The notes beneath the pieces are model-generated. The model ran no database searches and was not told the DNA's origin. It saw only the letters and a program-made list of their open reading frames with translations. This document shows, piece after piece, positions 45,785-53,646 of a stretch of 64,000 nucleotides of DNA. This DNA is from Rubripirellula lacrimiformis. Its GTDB lineage: Bacteria > Planctomycetota > Planctomycetia > Pirellulales > Pirellulaceae. Position numbers and translations under genes: made by a program. The DNA lies in assembly GCF_007741535.1 (NCBI RefSeq), contig NZ_CP036525.1, positions 6,262,001 to 6,326,000 of the forward strand, in the 5' to 3' direction. Positions within the stretch are counted from its first letter, which is position 1. Each line of letters opens with the position of its first letter.

Positions 45785-46339
45785 TCACTCGGGTTCGATG
45801 CCAAAGTCTCGGATCGTGGTCAACGTGGTCAGCTCGATCCCTTTTTCTTTGAAGGCTTCGCGGCCGCCGGCCAATCGGTCGATGATGGCGATGACCTGGT
45901 CGACAACCAAACCAAACTTTCGGGCTGCTTCGACAGCCTGGATGGCACTGCCACCGCTGGTGATCACATCTTCGACGATGACCACACGTTGGCCGGGTTC
46001 GACGGGGCCTTCGACCTGCTTGCCGGTTCCGTGACCTTTGGGTTCCTTGCGAACCATGAACCCCTTCAGCATCAGATCACGCTGGCCGGCAATCGTTACG
46101 ATCGACGCGGTGATCGGATCGGCCCCGATCGCCATGCCGCCGACTGCGGCCGGCAGTTCGCCCTGCGACTGCAGGACTTCTAGCATTCCCTCGGCGACGA
46201 CGTTGGCGCCACGTGGATGCAGCGTCAGGGTTCGGCAATCCAGATAAAACGAAGCTTTCTTGCCGCTGGCCAGCGTGAAATCGCCTCGGCGCAGAGACTC
46301 GGATTGGATCAGTTCGATCAGTTCGTCGCGGTTGTACAT
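45785..46339 (-). CDS. pyrE: Orotate phosphoribosyltransferase
   Basis: This enzyme joins orotate to phosphoribosyl pyrophosphate, giving OMP in pyrimidine synthesis. The 184-residue protein has the PRPP-binding loop VVIVEDVITSGGSA (about residues 118-131), the N-terminal GDFTLASGKKASFYLDCR segment and KEPKGHGTG. Length is slightly shorter than in E. coli and typical of the bacterial short form. The upstream region holds a four-unit 15-bp repeat. No other pyr gene is adjacent. Confidence 0.96.
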   Translation of the reverse strand: MYNRDELIELIQSESLRRGDFTLASGKKASFYLDCRTLTLHPRGANVVAEGMLEVLQSQGELPAAVGGMAIGADPITASIVTIAGQRDLMLKGFMVRKEPKGHGTGKQVEGPVEPGQRVVIVEDVITSGGSAIQAVEAARKFGLVVDQVIAIIDRLAGGREAFKEKGIELTTLTTIRDFGIEPE

Positions 46340-46418
46340 GGGCGGCTAGCAGGTGGCAGGTAGATGACAAATGGTGACACGTGAATTTGATCACTGCGTC
46401 AAACACTGACAACCCGCC

Positions 46419-46478
46419 GTTTGCCCAGCGTCTGGTTACCCAGAGACTGTTTGCCCAGCGACTGGTTACCCAGAGCCG
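46419..46478. repeat. 15-bp minisatellite (four units) upstream of pyrE
   Basis: Four 15-nt units at 46419-46433, 46434-46448, 46449-46463 and 46464-46478 alternate between two types, GTTTGCCCAGCG(T/A)CT and GGTTACCCAGAG-ACT/CCG. It lies 80-140 bp upstream of the pyrE start in gene-free DNA. Read on the minus strand it contains TAACCAGTCG, which also occurs in the imuA repeat. Confidence 0.85.
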
Positions 46479-46531
46479 AATCGGCCTAGAGCTTCCTCGA
46501 CACGCTGGGCCCACCCAACGACGGTGTCCCG

Positions 46532-47872
46532 TTACCGGATGGTCACCGACGAACCGAGCGAAATGATTCCGTACAGATCGTCGGCGTAGTCAGCCGCCAG
46601 ACTGATGCAGCCCTTGTCGGTGGGTTGTCGACTTTTGGGGCTTCCGTGGATGCACATTTGCCCGCCCAGATCGATCCATGCGTTGCCGTAGGGATTTTCG
46701 GGGCTGCCCGGCGCGATGGGCGAACCGGCGGCGTCGTAATAGGTTCGGGATTCTTGCTTTTCCTGGACCGTGAACGTGCCCGGTTTCGGCACCGGATCGT
46801 TACCGACATCGATCGGGAAACGGCCAGCGTAAAGATCGCCTAGGAACAGCGTCAGCTCTTTGGCGTTTACGTCGACTTCGGCGCGAAACGGGCCGCGAAC
46901 CACTTTCAGCTCTGTCCCGGGCAGGATCGTGACCGGGTCCTGGACTTGGTTGATGTTGGCCAGCAGTTGCCAAGGCACATCATACTTCTCTGCGATTTCG
47001 ATCAGCGTCTCGGTCTGGCCGACACGATGGGCGCTCTCTAGCAGGTGACGTTGCGAATAGATCACGTCTGCTGCCAAAGGATCCAATCGCGAGATCAGTT
47101 CGCTGCGTTCTTCGCCGGTCAAATCCGGTGTGCTGTAAAAAATGCTTAGCGTCGCCAGCGCTTCTTTGCGTTGGTCGGCGGCGTATTGCCGGTCTGCGAT
47201 CTGGATGGCGTTGGCGAGGCCAAGGTTGCGTTGGTCGCTGAGCGTCGCTCCGCGGTCCAAGCCGTCAACCGCTTGGTCGTTCATCTTGATTGCCGAAACC
47301 TGAGTCACGGGGACCTTGGATTCGTCGCTGCCCGACGCCTGAAACCGCTCGCCCGTATTTGGATCGAATTTCGATCGGGCCAATTCAGGGTCCGGCACGA
47401 CAAACGATTGGTTGGTGCTGGGGTAGCCGTGGGCATCGCTGGCAACTTCCGCTGCCGCGGGAGCTGATGAAGCGTCGCTGATCGAAAAACTAGCGGCGCT
47501 GGCCGAGGTGCCACCGTCGAACGACGGAACACTCGATGGCACAGCCGCGGGCGAATTCATCGGATCGGGAGCCCCAAAGGGTTCCGGTTGCATCAGATTA
47601 GACGCGACCGAGTCGATGGGCTGAGTGATTTCAGGGGATCCATCGGCGATCCCCGTGTTGATTTCCAGTTCACCCAAGGATGGTGGCAGCACCGAATCCA
47701 GCATCAGCGTGCCATCATCGTTGATCACCAACATGTCTTCGACATCGGGCGGCAACGGTTCGGGAGGAGTCGTCAACGACACCCAACTGCCGTAGATGAC
47801 GGTCATCAACAGCACAACGATGGCAGCGGTTTTCAGCGTTTGCACGACTGTCCTCCATGACTGGGCCGGCAA
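46532..47872 (-). CDS. L,D-transpeptidase (YkuD) with LysM domain
   Basis: This 446-residue protein has an N-terminal membrane anchor (about residues 13-27), a long Ser/Ala/Pro-rich linker, a helical part and a LysM peptidoglycan-binding domain (ETLIEIAEKYDVPWQLLANINQV, near residue 290-335). The C-terminal YkuD domain carries the active-site motif HGSPKSRQPTDKGCISL, with catalytic His and Cys. YkuD enzymes form 3-3 peptidoglycan crosslinks or attach proteins to the wall. Its presence fits the view that planctomycetes have peptidoglycan. It is divergent from feoA. Confidence 0.94.
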   Translation of the reverse strand: MPAQSWRTVVQTLKTAAIVVLLMTVIYGSWVSLTTPPEPLPPDVEDMLVINDDGTLMLDSVLPPSLGELEINTGIADGSPEITQPIDSVASNLMQPEPFGAPDPMNSPAAVPSSVPSFDGGTSASAASFSISDASSAPAAAEVASDAHGYPSTNQSFVVPDPELARSKFDPNTGERFQASGSDESKVPVTQVSAIKMNDQAVDGLDRGATLSDQRNLGLANAIQIADRQYAADQRKEALATLSIFYSTPDLTGEERSELISRLDPLAADVIYSQRHLLESAHRVGQTETLIEIAEKYDVPWQLLANINQVQDPVTILPGTELKVVRGPFRAEVDVNAKELTLFLGDLYAGRFPIDVGNDPVPKPGTFTVQEKQESRTYYDAAGSPIAPGSPENPYGNAWIDLGGQMCIHGSPKSRQPTDKGCISLAADYADDLYGIISLGSSVTIR

Positions 47873-47908
47873 ACACGACGAAGGCCCAGGTCTTTGATCC
47901 TATTTTGC

Positions 47909-47937
47909 GATAAGAACGGATCTTGTCCGCGCTTATC
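47909..47937. promoter_or_regulatory. Interrupted palindrome in the L,D-transpeptidase/feo intergenic region
   Basis: GATAAG (47909-47914) pairs with CTTATC (47932-47937), and CGGA (47917-47920) with TCCG (47926-47929), separated by a 2x2 internal mismatch and a 5-nt loop. It begins 37 bp upstream of the L,D-transpeptidase start. It may be an operator or a leader hairpin of that gene; the protein involved is unknown. Confidence 0.4.
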
Positions 47938-48065
47938 TTTTCCAACGACGAGCCTAGCGAATCCCTACCCAATCGATCCAGCCCAGTTCTGGTCCGGTCG
48001 AAATCGGTCTCGCAATCACCGCCTGCTGCCCCCTCGGGCGACATCCGCGATCTTGGCTGGATACC

Positions 48066-48094
48066 TTGACAAACGGCGTCGATGTGGCCAGAAT
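48066..48094 (+). promoter_or_regulatory. Sigma-70-like promoter of the feo operon
   Basis: TTGACA at 48066-48071 is a perfect -35 hexamer. After 17 bp, CAGAAT at 48089-48094 matches four of six -10 positions. The transcript would start near 48101, directly in front of the Fur-box candidate and about 35 nt upstream of the feoA start codon. Confidence 0.65.
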
Positions 48095-48103
48095 TGCACT
48101 TGA

Positions 48104-48118
48104 TGAGACTGATTCTCA
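48104..48118. promoter_or_regulatory. Candidate Fur box of the feo operon
   Basis: The 15-mer TGAGACTGATTCTCA has the 7-1-7 layout of Fur sites and matches the consensus TGATAATGATTATCA at 12 of 15 positions. Six of seven half-site pairs are complementary. It lies at the predicted transcription start of feoA, where iron-loaded Fur would block the promoter. The role is inferred from position and pattern. Confidence 0.65.
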
Positions 48119-48135
48119 ACAAAGGAAACGAAACC

Positions 48136-48366
48136 TTGACGACCTTAGATCAGCTGTTGCCGGGCCAATGTGGAGAGATCGTTCGCATCGACGGTGTCGA
48201 TGGGATCGCGTCGCGACTTCGCGAGATGGGATTCATCCCCGGCGAATCGGTCGAATATCTGCGTCGCGCACCGCTTGGTGACCCGGTGAAGTGTTCGATC
48301 CAAGGTTGTCGGATTGCAGTCCGCAGCGGCGAGGCACGTCGGGTACAGGTCCAACCGATCGGTTAA
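48136..48366 (+). CDS. feoA: FeoA domain protein (ferrous iron transport)
   Basis: This 76-residue SH3-like protein assists FeoB in Fe(II) uptake. It reads MTTLDQLLPGQCGEIVRIDG and continues through SRLREMGFIPGESVEYLRRAPLGDPV to IAVRSGEARRVQV, a full FeoA domain. The start is the TTG at 48136: it follows AAAGGA by about ten bases, gives the usual MTTL start, and lies after the predicted transcription start. ATG codons at 48082 and 48103 would fall upstream of, or at, that start and inside the Fur-box region. feoB follows after 143 bp. Confidence 0.93.
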   Translation: MTTLDQLLPGQCGEIVRIDGVDGIASRLREMGFIPGESVEYLRRAPLGDPVKCSIQGCRIAVRSGEARRVQVQPIG

Positions 48367-48509
48367 CCCCGACCTTGGTTTCCCCGCCCACCATTTTCCC
48401 ACCCCAACACCCTCCTGCATTCTTCGCTCGGCGCCCGTTTCGCAGGCGCTTGGAACGAGGCGTGTTTTTCAGGGCAACTTTCTCGTGAAGGGGCCGCTGA
48501 CGTGGCCGC

Positions 48510-50900
48510 ATGCGTTCCATGGCCACAGCCTCGGAAGACTCCCGTTCGAGTGAATCGGCCGGTCCCGGCCAGGAAGACGGCAGCAAACTCGGTGACCGAA
48601 TCGCCCGAGTCGCGCTGGTGGGAAACCCCAACACGGGCAAAAGCACGCTATTCAATGCGCTAGCCGGATTGCACGTGCGCACCGGCAACTATGCCGGCGT
48701 CACGATCGAAAAGAAGGTCGGGCGATGCACTTTGCAGTCTCGCAAAATCGACTTGGTCGATTTGCCGGGCACCTATTCGTTGGCCCCGCGTTCGCCCGAC
48801 GAACTGGTCGCGGTAGAAGTGCTGACAGACGACTTGGTCAACGAACCGCCGGTCGAGGTGGTCGTTTGTGTGGTCAATTCGGTCCAACTTCAACGCAACC
48901 TGTTCCTGGTCAGCCAGCTATTGGAACTGGGCAAGCCGACGATCATCGCACTGAACATGATCGACGCGGCCTCGGCACGCGGGATCACCATCGACGTGGA
49001 ACGGCTGTCCAAGCAATTAGGGGTCGAAGTCATTCCCACGTCGGCTTCCAAACGACGCGGAATCACAGAACTGAAACAGGCGATCGAGCGTCATCTGTCG
49101 GATTCGCCCACGGGTCAAACAGCCCACATCCACCGCGAACAGACGCTGCCGAAAAACTTCTACAAAATTTGCGACGAGCTGCGGGAAGGATTGCTACAGC
49201 ATTCTTGCATCAGTGTTTCCGCAAGCGGTGAATCCGGCGGCCAGTCCGGCAATTCGACCCGTCCGGGCATGCCAAGCCTTCCCGACGATTATCTGATTCA
49301 ACGGATGCTGCTGGACCGGGGCGGCGAATCCGAGCGACGATCGATCCGGGAACTCGGTGGCGGTGTGCTGCCGGTTTTGTCGGCCGCCCGGCAAAAGGTT
49401 GCCGATGAAATTGGCGACCCGACCGACATGGAATGCAACGCTCGCTACGCGTGGGCTCGCGAAAAACTAAACGGCGTCTTGGGCCAATCGGGCCAAGGAT
49501 CGTCGTCGGCGACCGATTGGTTGGATGCGGTGCTGACCAATCGCTTGGCCGGGATGTTCCTGTTTGCGGCTGTCATGTTCCTGATCTTTCAATCGATTTA
49601 TGTCTTGGCTTCGTGGCCGATGGACATCATCGACGGATGTTCGGGATGGGTGACGGACTTGGTCACGTCGTGGATGGCGCCTGGCATCCTGCGCAGTTTG
49701 ATCACCGATGGCGTGATCGCTGGAGTCGGCGGCGTATTGATTTTCCTGCCGCAGATCGCCTTGTTGTTTTTCTTTTTGGCGGTCCTAGAGGACTGCGGTT
49801 ACATGGCGCGAGCAGCGTTCTTGGTCGACCGCGTGATGGCCATGTTCGGATTAAGCGGCAAGTCGTTTCTGCCGATGATGAGCTCGTTTGCCTGTGCGGT
49901 GCCCGGTGTGATGGCGACTCGCGTGATCGAAAACCGGCGCGATCGATTGGCGACGATCATGGTGGCACCGTTGATGAGCTGCAGTGCTCGGCTGCCGGTG
50001 TATCTGCTGTTGATCGGTGCTTTCATCCCGGCCACCGGCGTGCTTGGCGGGTGGTTGTCGTTGCCGGCACTGGTCTTGATGGCGATGTACTTGGTCGGCG
50101 TCGTGACGGCGATCCCGGTAGCATGGATTTTGAAGAAGACGATCTTGCGAGGCGAAGTAGCACCGTTCGTGCTGGAACTTCCCGAATACAAAATCCCGTC
50201 GATGCGAGTCGTGTTTTCACGGGTCTGGGAGGCCAGCAAAGCATTTGTGATCCGAGCCGGAACGCTGATCTTTGCAGCTTCGATCTTGATCTGGTTTGCC
50301 GGCTATTGGCCGGGCGATCATTCGCGTCAATACGCGTTGGAAACTCAACAGGAATCGCTGGAAGCCCGATTGGAAGCGGCGACGGGTGATGACGATCAAG
50401 ATGCGGTTGAAGACGTCGCAGCGATCAACGCAATGACGACCGAATTGGAATCGGTCCAATCTGAATTGCAAATTGTAAGCGCGGGACTGCTAGAGGGCAG
50501 TTCGCTGGGGCGGGTAGGACATGCGATTGAACCGGTGGTCCGTCCGCTGGGATGGGACTGGAAGATCGGCGTTGGTGCGTTGGCGAGTTTTCCGGCTCGC
50601 GAAGTGATCATCGCCACTCTGGGCACGATCTATTCGCTTGGTGGCGATCCGGACGAAGAAGGTTTGGCCGGTGCAATGCGGGCGTCGACGCATCCCGATG
50701 GATCACCGGTCTATTCGATCCCGGTCGCGTTGTCGGTGATGGTGTTCTTTGCCTTGTGTGCCCAGTGCGTCAGCACGCTGCTGGTGATTCGCCGCGAAAC
50801 GAATTCTTGGTTCTGGCCGATCTTCAGTTTCACTTACATGACGGTGCTGGCCTATGTGGGTGCACTGGTCACCTACCAAGTCGGGTCCCGGTTGTTTTGA
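48510..50900 (+). CDS. feoB: Ferrous iron transport protein B
   Basis: This 796-residue Fe(II) permease has an N-terminal G domain: G1 GNPNTGKST near residue 38, G3 DLPGTYSL and G4 NMID. A helical linker and a polytopic membrane part with the two Gate regions follow (ADAS-like SFACAVPGVMATR, and the later SFPAREVIIATLG). A charged insertion (residues ~605-640, ETQQESLEARLEAATGDDDQ) lies in a loop between membrane segments. Start may be ATG 48510 or 48519. It lies in a feoA-feoB-small Cys protein operon with a Fur-box candidate. Confidence 0.97.
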   Translation: MRSMATASEDSRSSESAGPGQEDGSKLGDRIARVALVGNPNTGKSTLFNALAGLHVRTGNYAGVTIEKKVGRCTLQSRKIDLVDLPGTYSLAPRSPDELVAVEVLTDDLVNEPPVEVVVCVVNSVQLQRNLFLVSQLLELGKPTIIALNMIDAASARGITIDVERLSKQLGVEVIPTSASKRRGITELKQAIERHLSDSPTGQTAHIHREQTLPKNFYKICDELREGLLQHSCISVSASGESGGQSGNSTRPGMPSLPDDYLIQRMLLDRGGESERRSIRELGGGVLPVLSAARQKVADEIGDPTDMECNARYAWAREKLNGVLGQSGQGSSSATDWLDAVLTNRLAGMFLFAAVMFLIFQSIYVLASWPMDIIDGCSGWVTDLVTSWMAPGILRSLITDGVIAGVGGVLIFLPQIALLFFFLAVLEDCGYMARAAFLVDRVMAMFGLSGKSFLPMMSSFACAVPGVMATRVIENRRDRLATIMVAPLMSCSARLPVYLLLIGAFIPATGVLGGWLSLPALVLMAMYLVGVVTAIPVAWILKKTILRGEVAPFVLELPEYKIPSMRVVFSRVWEASKAFVIRAGTLIFAASILIWFAGYWPGDHSRQYALETQQESLEARLEAATGDDDQDAVEDVAAINAMTTELESVQSELQIVSAGLLEGSSLGRVGHAIEPVVRPLGWDWKIGVGALASFPAREVIIATLGTIYSLGGDPDEEGLAGAMRASTHPDGSPVYSIPVALSVMVFFALCAQCVSTLLVIRRETNSWFWPIFSFTYMTVLAYVGALVTYQVGSRLF

Positions 50901-50951
50901 CGTCTGCGGATGGCGTCGTGATGCAGTCATCAGGTTTCCCACTACAGTTCC

Positions 50952-51158
50952 ATGGACATTCAATCGATCATTGTTGGCTTCGTCGTTGCCGTGGCAGCCG
51001 GATGGCTGTTGCGCCAGATCTGGTTGACGGTGGCCAGCGGGCTTCGCGGCGGCGGTTCCCGCAGTTGCGGAAGCTGTTCCCGCAATCCTGAAACGACCAA
51101 AGACAAGGCACCGTTGGTGCAACTTGGAACACGAGAGAAACTGAACAAAGACGATTAG
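50952..51158 (+). CDS. FeoB-associated Cys-rich membrane protein
   Basis: This 68-residue protein begins MDIQSIIVGFVVAVAAGWLL, a single membrane segment. A basic stretch and a Cys-rich motif (SRSCGSCSRNP) follow, and then a short polar tail. Such proteins are typical of the last gene of feo operons and have been called FeoB-associated Cys-rich proteins. It lies 51 bp after feoB. The Cys pair may take part in iron handling or redox control; the function is unproven. Confidence 0.88.
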   Translation: MDIQSIIVGFVVAVAAGWLLRQIWLTVASGLRGGGSRSCGSCSRNPETTKDKAPLVQLGTREKLNKDD

Positions 51159-51342
51159 CTGATCATGTCGTTCAAGCGATGGGCGGCCGCGATTCTGCCA
51201 GCGGCATCCGATGCCGGCACACCATATCGGGATCGGCATCATTCATAGTCTCGGGCTCGGCATCAACATCCCGGCATCAGTGTCTCTGCCCGGTGTCTCT
51301 GCACCGGATTTCGCCTCGGTCCCGTTCTCGGGACCGTATCCG

Positions 51343-53112
51343 CTACGGTAGGCGGCTGATCATGTTGCGACCGCTAAGCTGCTCGGCGGCTTTTTGCAGC
51401 ACCGCGTCTTCGTTGTCTTGGACCAAGCGGCCCTCGTCGTCCGGTCGGGCGGCGATGTGAGTCGACGCGACGGGGACGGTCGGAACCACACCGTTGTGAC
51501 TGATTGCTCGTCCGCTGGGCGAATAGAACTTGGCGGTGGTTAGACACAAACCAAACTTGGCCGACTGCATTCGAAAGATTCCTTGCACACTGCCTTTGCC
51601 GTAACTGGTTTCCCCCACGATGATGCCTCGTCCGCTATCGGCGATCGCACCGGCAAAGATTTCACTTGCACTGGCACTGCCACCGTCGATCAAGACAGCT
51701 AGGGGAACGTTCCAGGTGTTGGGACGGTGGGCGGCGTAGTCAAAGTTTTCGCGGACGTTTCGTCCACGAGTGGTCAGGATTCGGCCATCGCTGAGGAAAC
51801 GGTCAGCGACTTCCACGGCGGCGGACAACAGGCCACCGGGATTGCCACGAACGTCGATGATCAGTGACCGCATCTTTTGACGGTGCAGATCCCACAGGGC
51901 TCGTTCGATGTCTCGCGTCGTTGTTTTCTGGAAGTTCGTCAGACGCAGGTAACCCACTCGGTTGACCGGGTCGACGAAGTGCACGTTTTCGACACAGGGG
52001 ACTTCCACGCGGCGACGGGGAACCCGAACTTCGCGGGTCACGCCATCGGTGTTGGCCACCATGATCATGGCAAAACTGTTCTCGGGGCCTCGCAGCAAGT
52101 CAGCCACGTAGACGGGTTCTTCGACGTCGGTTCGGACACCATCAACAGCGATGATTCGTTCGCCACCCCGGATGCCCATTTCCTCGGCCGGTCCCTTTTC
52201 GATCACCGACAAAATTTGCAGGTAGTCGTCTTTGGCTTTCAGTTCCAAACCCAGACCGACAAAGTTGCCTTCGATGTTCGAGAACATTTCGTCCAACTGG
52301 CTGGGCGAAAGCAAGCGAGTGTAGGGGTCCAATGTCGACACCGCACCACTTAGGAATTCCAACACAGTGGCGGTTCCGGACAGGCCCAATTCGTCTTCGG
52401 CTCGTGCAGCGACAAAGGCGGCACTTGCACGCAGATCGAAGCGTGTTGCCGTGCTGCGACCCTGCAATTGATGATGGATCGATTGACGAAACGCTTCCAC
52501 CTTGGCTGGATCGGCATTGGGCAGCAAACGATCGACGAACTTGTCTTCGACCAATGCGACTTCCAAGGCCGCGGTTCCGTGAATTTGGACACGTGCCCAA
52601 TCGACGTTTTCGACGTAGTGCGTCTGCAGGTTGGCAAGGATTTCCGAGTACACATCCAAGGCCTGCGATGTGCTCAATTCACGAACCGAAGCGAGGTAGC
52701 TTTGGTCGCTGAATCGGCGGTTGACGTCGTGGTGCAGTCGACTGATCACCATTCGCTGATACAGCGATGTGCTTTCAGGGAACTGACGCGACGTTTTCTC
52801 GTAGTGGCGAATCGCATCGCCCCACATCCGATTGCTTTCCAGTTCGCGGCCTTTGACCAACGCGGCGGTTTCGCCGTCGATCGGTGCAGGAGCCGAATCA
52901 AACGCGATCGCTTCCTTTGCCACAACGGTAGGGGCAGCGTTTCGCGGTTGCCATGAATCCACGTCGACCGGTGCCTGAGCCGAGGCGATGCCTGCGGTCA
53001 AGAACGATGAACAGAATAATAGAACAGTCCGCCGCACGAATGAACGAGGGTGTGCAAGCGATTGACCGGCGAGGTTGGCGACAAGATCCATGCGCGAAAA
53101 ATCCATCGGCAT
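51343..53112 (-). CDS. S41 family carboxyl-terminal processing protease with PDZ domain
   Basis: The 589-residue secreted serine protease has a signal peptide (SFVRRTVLLFCSSFLTAGIASAQA) and a helical N-terminal region. A PDZ domain comes next (FVGLGLELKAKDDYLQILSVIEKGPAEEMGIRGGERIIAVDG). The S41 catalytic part follows: a Gly-rich strand (LIIDVRGNPGGLL), the nucleophile in GGSASASE and the general-base Lys in SYGKGSVQ. It would cut proteins in the periplasm. The start may be the ATG at 53112, 53106 or 53091; the signal peptide is compatible with each. The downstream end faces the feo operon. Confidence 0.93.
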   Translation of the reverse strand: MPMDFSRMDLVANLAGQSLAHPRSFVRRTVLLFCSSFLTAGIASAQAPVDVDSWQPRNAAPTVVAKEAIAFDSAPAPIDGETAALVKGRELESNRMWGDAIRHYEKTSRQFPESTSLYQRMVISRLHHDVNRRFSDQSYLASVRELSTSQALDVYSEILANLQTHYVENVDWARVQIHGTAALEVALVEDKFVDRLLPNADPAKVEAFRQSIHHQLQGRSTATRFDLRASAAFVAARAEDELGLSGTATVLEFLSGAVSTLDPYTRLLSPSQLDEMFSNIEGNFVGLGLELKAKDDYLQILSVIEKGPAEEMGIRGGERIIAVDGVRTDVEEPVYVADLLRGPENSFAMIMVANTDGVTREVRVPRRRVEVPCVENVHFVDPVNRVGYLRLTNFQKTTTRDIERALWDLHRQKMRSLIIDVRGNPGGLLSAAVEVADRFLSDGRILTTRGRNVRENFDYAAHRPNTWNVPLAVLIDGGSASASEIFAGAIADSGRGIIVGETSYGKGSVQGIFRMQSAKFGLCLTTAKFYSPSGRAISHNGVVPTVPVASTHIAARPDDEGRLVQDNEDAVLQKAAEQLSGRNMISRLP

Positions 53113-53646
53113 CGTTGGGAAGGCTCACAAGTGCAAGGGGAGTCGCACTCGTTTCGCGGCCGAGCGAATGATGCTGGAGGCTTGGCCACGGAAACATAGG
53201 TCACAAAGCATGCCTGGTCAAAAAACCAATCTGGCGGTATCCCGGAAAATTAGGTGCGACCGTCCAAGCCGACAAAGTCGCAGGACAATCACTCTGGTTG
53301 TTCCGGTGATCCGAGCAAATGAACCAAAAAAAGTTTTGCTCGAATCGGGTGAGGTTCAGAAACGAATGGGGTCTTCGTCTCGGTAGGCTCACACCGCAGC
53401 GCTTCCCAGCGCGGATCACGGCTCGCATCAAGCAAGCCGCGGCGTCGATTTCACGATAGGCCGTGTCCATGTGACGGGCAACTCTTGGGGGCCCCCACTG
53501 CGGCGATTCGCGGTGTTCCACGGCCGCCGGACCGGATGCGGGGGCCGGTAATCGGCGGCTGGCAGGATTGAACTTGAGTGAAACTCGAAATTTTTCTAAT
53601 GTCGCCACTATCGAATCCCACCTTCGGTTCAAAGGAGTGACCGACG
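53113..53646. other. Divergent intergenic region, nothing recognised
   Basis: This 534-bp gap lies between the divergent S41 protease and SurA-like genes. Frames found here show no plausible protein. I could not assign promoters, operators or RNA elements in it. Confidence 0.4.

Noticed and set aside
48103-48135. ATG at 48103 as the feoA start
   Set aside because: It lies at the predicted transcription start and inside the Fur-box candidate, and the added residues are not part of the FeoA domain; the TTG at 48136 has a good ribosome site.
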